DNA from: Erigeron canadensis
Taxonomy: Eukaryota > Streptophyta > Magnoliopsida > Asterales > Asteraceae
Reading direction: 5' to 3'
Length of the DNA: 64,000 nt
NCBI RefSeq assembly: GCF_010389155.1
Contig: NC_057762.1
Coordinates: forward strand, 2,219,513 to 2,283,512
Below, piece by piece: positions 62,711 to 64,000 of this stretch (its first letter is position 1; the number at the start of each line of letters is the position of its first letter). The notes beneath the pieces were generated by a model, which saw only the letters and a program-made list of their open reading frames with translations, was not told the origin of the DNA and ran no database searches. The translations under genes and the position numbers were made by a program.

Positions 62711-64000
62711 TCACTGAGGAGTAACACTCCTTAGTCGTTTCTGAGAAATGTTTCCTCGCTGAGGAGTTGTATTCCTCATTTGTTGTTGGGGAATGTTTCC
62801 TCGCTGAGGAGTGGTTGGTCTGTTGACCGACTGAGGCACACTACCTCTTTGAGGAGTTGGGTGTCTCAGAATTGAACGAGGTGGAGAAGAATGAGAGGCC
62901 CGCTGACGGACAACCGGTTTGGCTTGAGATGAGCCTTCATCATGAAACCTAACATCTCCAAACCTTACACGTCTCTCCATGAGGCGTTCATGCTGAGATT
63001 CATCAGCACTTAAGATTTTAGAAGGAAAAGAATTTGATGAGATAGACTGAGGTTGCTGTTTAGTATGATCAGCTCGCTGAGGCGTGCTATAGTCATATGG
63101 AGCAGCAACGTTACTTCTTTTGAAAGTCTCAGACTTATTCAAAGTAAGGGGCTGAGGAGCGATGGACTTGTACCCATCACTTGAAATGTCTCCATGAAAT
63201 GTTTCATTTGGAGAATATTGAATTTTGCCTTCGTGTGGCATCATGCCAACAATAGGCAAATGGGAAAATATGTTATTTGAGGATGAGGATGAGCTAACTA
63301 CTTTAGCTTCAGAAGAATTTGAAGGGTCGCTGGAGAGAGATGTGGAGGATCCAGCGTCCATTTCAGTGTGGTAATCATTTCCTTTAACGAAATACCACTT
63401 TTTCATTTCCTCGGGAGAAGTAATACCAGAAGGAGGAATTGAGATTTCAGGTTTCACATCATCTTTAAACATGTCAGCGATATAGGCAGCAGATTCAAAA
63501 TCTCCACCTATCACTGCCTGAACTTGTGCAGGGACTTGTTCATTAAGACATTGATGATGAAACTTAGAAGCTTTTGACCAAGAGGTCACAATCTTCTTGA
63601 GGTTTAGAACTTCAAGCTTGAGTTTTTCATTTTCAAGCTGAAGTTTTTGAGTCAGCAACTCATGTGACTGAAGTTCAACATGAACATTCTTTAGTCTGTT
63701 GAGTTTATCAGATTTTTCACTCAATTTAGAACTTACTGAAAGGAGTTTCGAGTGAGCTTCAGCACGCAGAGTTTCTACGAACTGAAGATCACATGACAAG
63801 GATTCAAGAATTTTGGTTTTGTCCTCATCAGCAGTTGAAAGAAGAGTATGTACCTTTTTGACAGTGACGTTGACCCACTGACTTGTTGACACTTGGTCTT
63901 TTGTCAGCGCATCACTATCAGCCAGAGCCATGAGACACATGGCGTCAACATACTCCTCATCATCAGAGTCATCTAAATCAGTACTTGTTCCTGTAATCAT
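62711..64000 (-). CDS. Element A gag middle part, coiled coil and TPQRG repeats (partial)
   Basis: 429 codons, open to the window edge. It begins with an acidic DDSDDEEYVDAMCLMA segment, equivalent to the CFMA motif of C and D. A coiled coil follows (about residues 65-140, with LQLENEKLKLEVLNLKK), then a long serine-rich linker. The end has repeats of TPQRG (HPTPQRGSV, TTPQRGNIP, TTPQRGNIS) encoded by ~50-60 bp tandem units. It ends at a TGA (62711-62713) that sits inside another TPQ repeat, so it is a nonsense change. The start of gag lies outside the window. Confidence 0.7.
   Translation of the reverse strand: MITGTSTDLDDSDDEEYVDAMCLMALADSDALTKDQVSTSQWVNVTVKKVHTLLSTADEDKTKILESLSCDLQFVETLRAEAHSKLLSVSSKLSEKSDKLNRLKNVHVELQSHELLTQKLQLENEKLKLEVLNLKKIVTSWSKASKFHHQCLNEQVPAQVQAVIGGDFESAAYIADMFKDDVKPEISIPPSGITSPEEMKKWYFVKGNDYHTEMDAGSSTSLSSDPSNSSEAKVVSSSSSSNNIFSHLPIVGMMPHEGKIQYSPNETFHGDISSDGYKSIAPQPLTLNKSETFKRSNVAAPYDYSTPQRADHTKQQPQSISSNSFPSKILSADESQHERLMERRVRFGDVRFHDEGSSQAKPVVRQRASHSSPPRSILRHPTPQRGSVPQSVNRPTTPQRGNIPQQQMRNTTPQRGNISQKRLRSVTPQ

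Larger units (their letters stand above)
59623..64000 (-). mobile_element. Copia element A, right part (runs off the window)
   Basis: Minus-strand Copia coding region resuming at GGTAC and extending beyond the window edge: RT N-terminus, linker, integrase, protease, gag C-terminal part. The pol frame has in-frame stops at about 59665, 60352 and 61315. The gag frame has in-frame stops at 62114, about 62615 and 62711. The element is degenerate and older than B and C. The protease/integrase sequence is closer to element D than to C (for example QTEGYG and VAYVNGLK motifs). Confidence 0.85.

Overview
The window is about 64 kb of AT-rich plant nuclear DNA, almost certainly from a eudicot. The evidence is split host genes with GT-AG introns, tRNA-Asp-primed Athila and initiator-Met-primed Copia retrotransposons, a Helitron and several MITEs. 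The style of the Copia ORFs and the downstream third ORF recalls Asteraceae genomes, but that placement is weak inference. No rRNA, CRISPR array or bacterial-style operon is visible. Most of the sequence is LTR retrotransposon.

Left third (1-17 kb). A short hAT-like non-autonomous element (99-790) with an internal tandem duplication is followed by a complete Ty3/gypsy Athila element on the minus strand (1887-14421, TSD GTAAT). It has nearly identical LTRs, a tRNA-Asp PBS, gag, a long PR-RT-RH-IN pol, and an extra ORF between pol and the 3' LTR. Beyond it lie two related fold-back repeats and a solo Copia LTR (15496-16146, TSD CCATC) inserted in an older repeat.

Host-gene stretch (17-28 kb). 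A three-exon 3' fragment of an SR-type splicing-factor gene, with broken frames, lies at 18846-19330. A decayed LRR fragment (20655-21085) lies beside an intact two-exon LRR receptor kinase of the MIK2-like type (21536-25015, minus). MITEs occupy the kinase intron and its 3' flank. A 0.6-kb tandem duplication and a CCCAAGCTGA-type minisatellite follow.

Middle (28.6-44 kb). A 10.1-kb Copia element on the plus strand (D, 28648-38757, TSD TTTGC) has gag and integrase but no RT or RNase H; a long broken third ORF lies in their place. Next come a 63-bp-unit minisatellite, a 1.3-kb Helitron (41280-42582) carrying a GC-richer fragment, and a three-exon gene for a 73-residue secreted peptide precursor (43620-44040, minus). 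No single long ORF reveals this last gene.

Right third (46-64 kb) is a three-level nest. A degenerate minus-strand Copia element (A, 46310 to the window edge) was hit in its RT by an LTR element now reduced to a solo LTR (B, TSD GGTAC). A full-length plus-strand Copia element (C, 47548-59294, TSD GTTTG) then inserted inside B. All three Copia elements (A, C, D) end their gag frame with TAA, then a pyrimidine-rich run and a GCAG that looks like a 3' splice site, immediately before protease. C also has a periodic AGATCGTTTC array in its leader and four AGGGGGAG polypurine motifs after pol.
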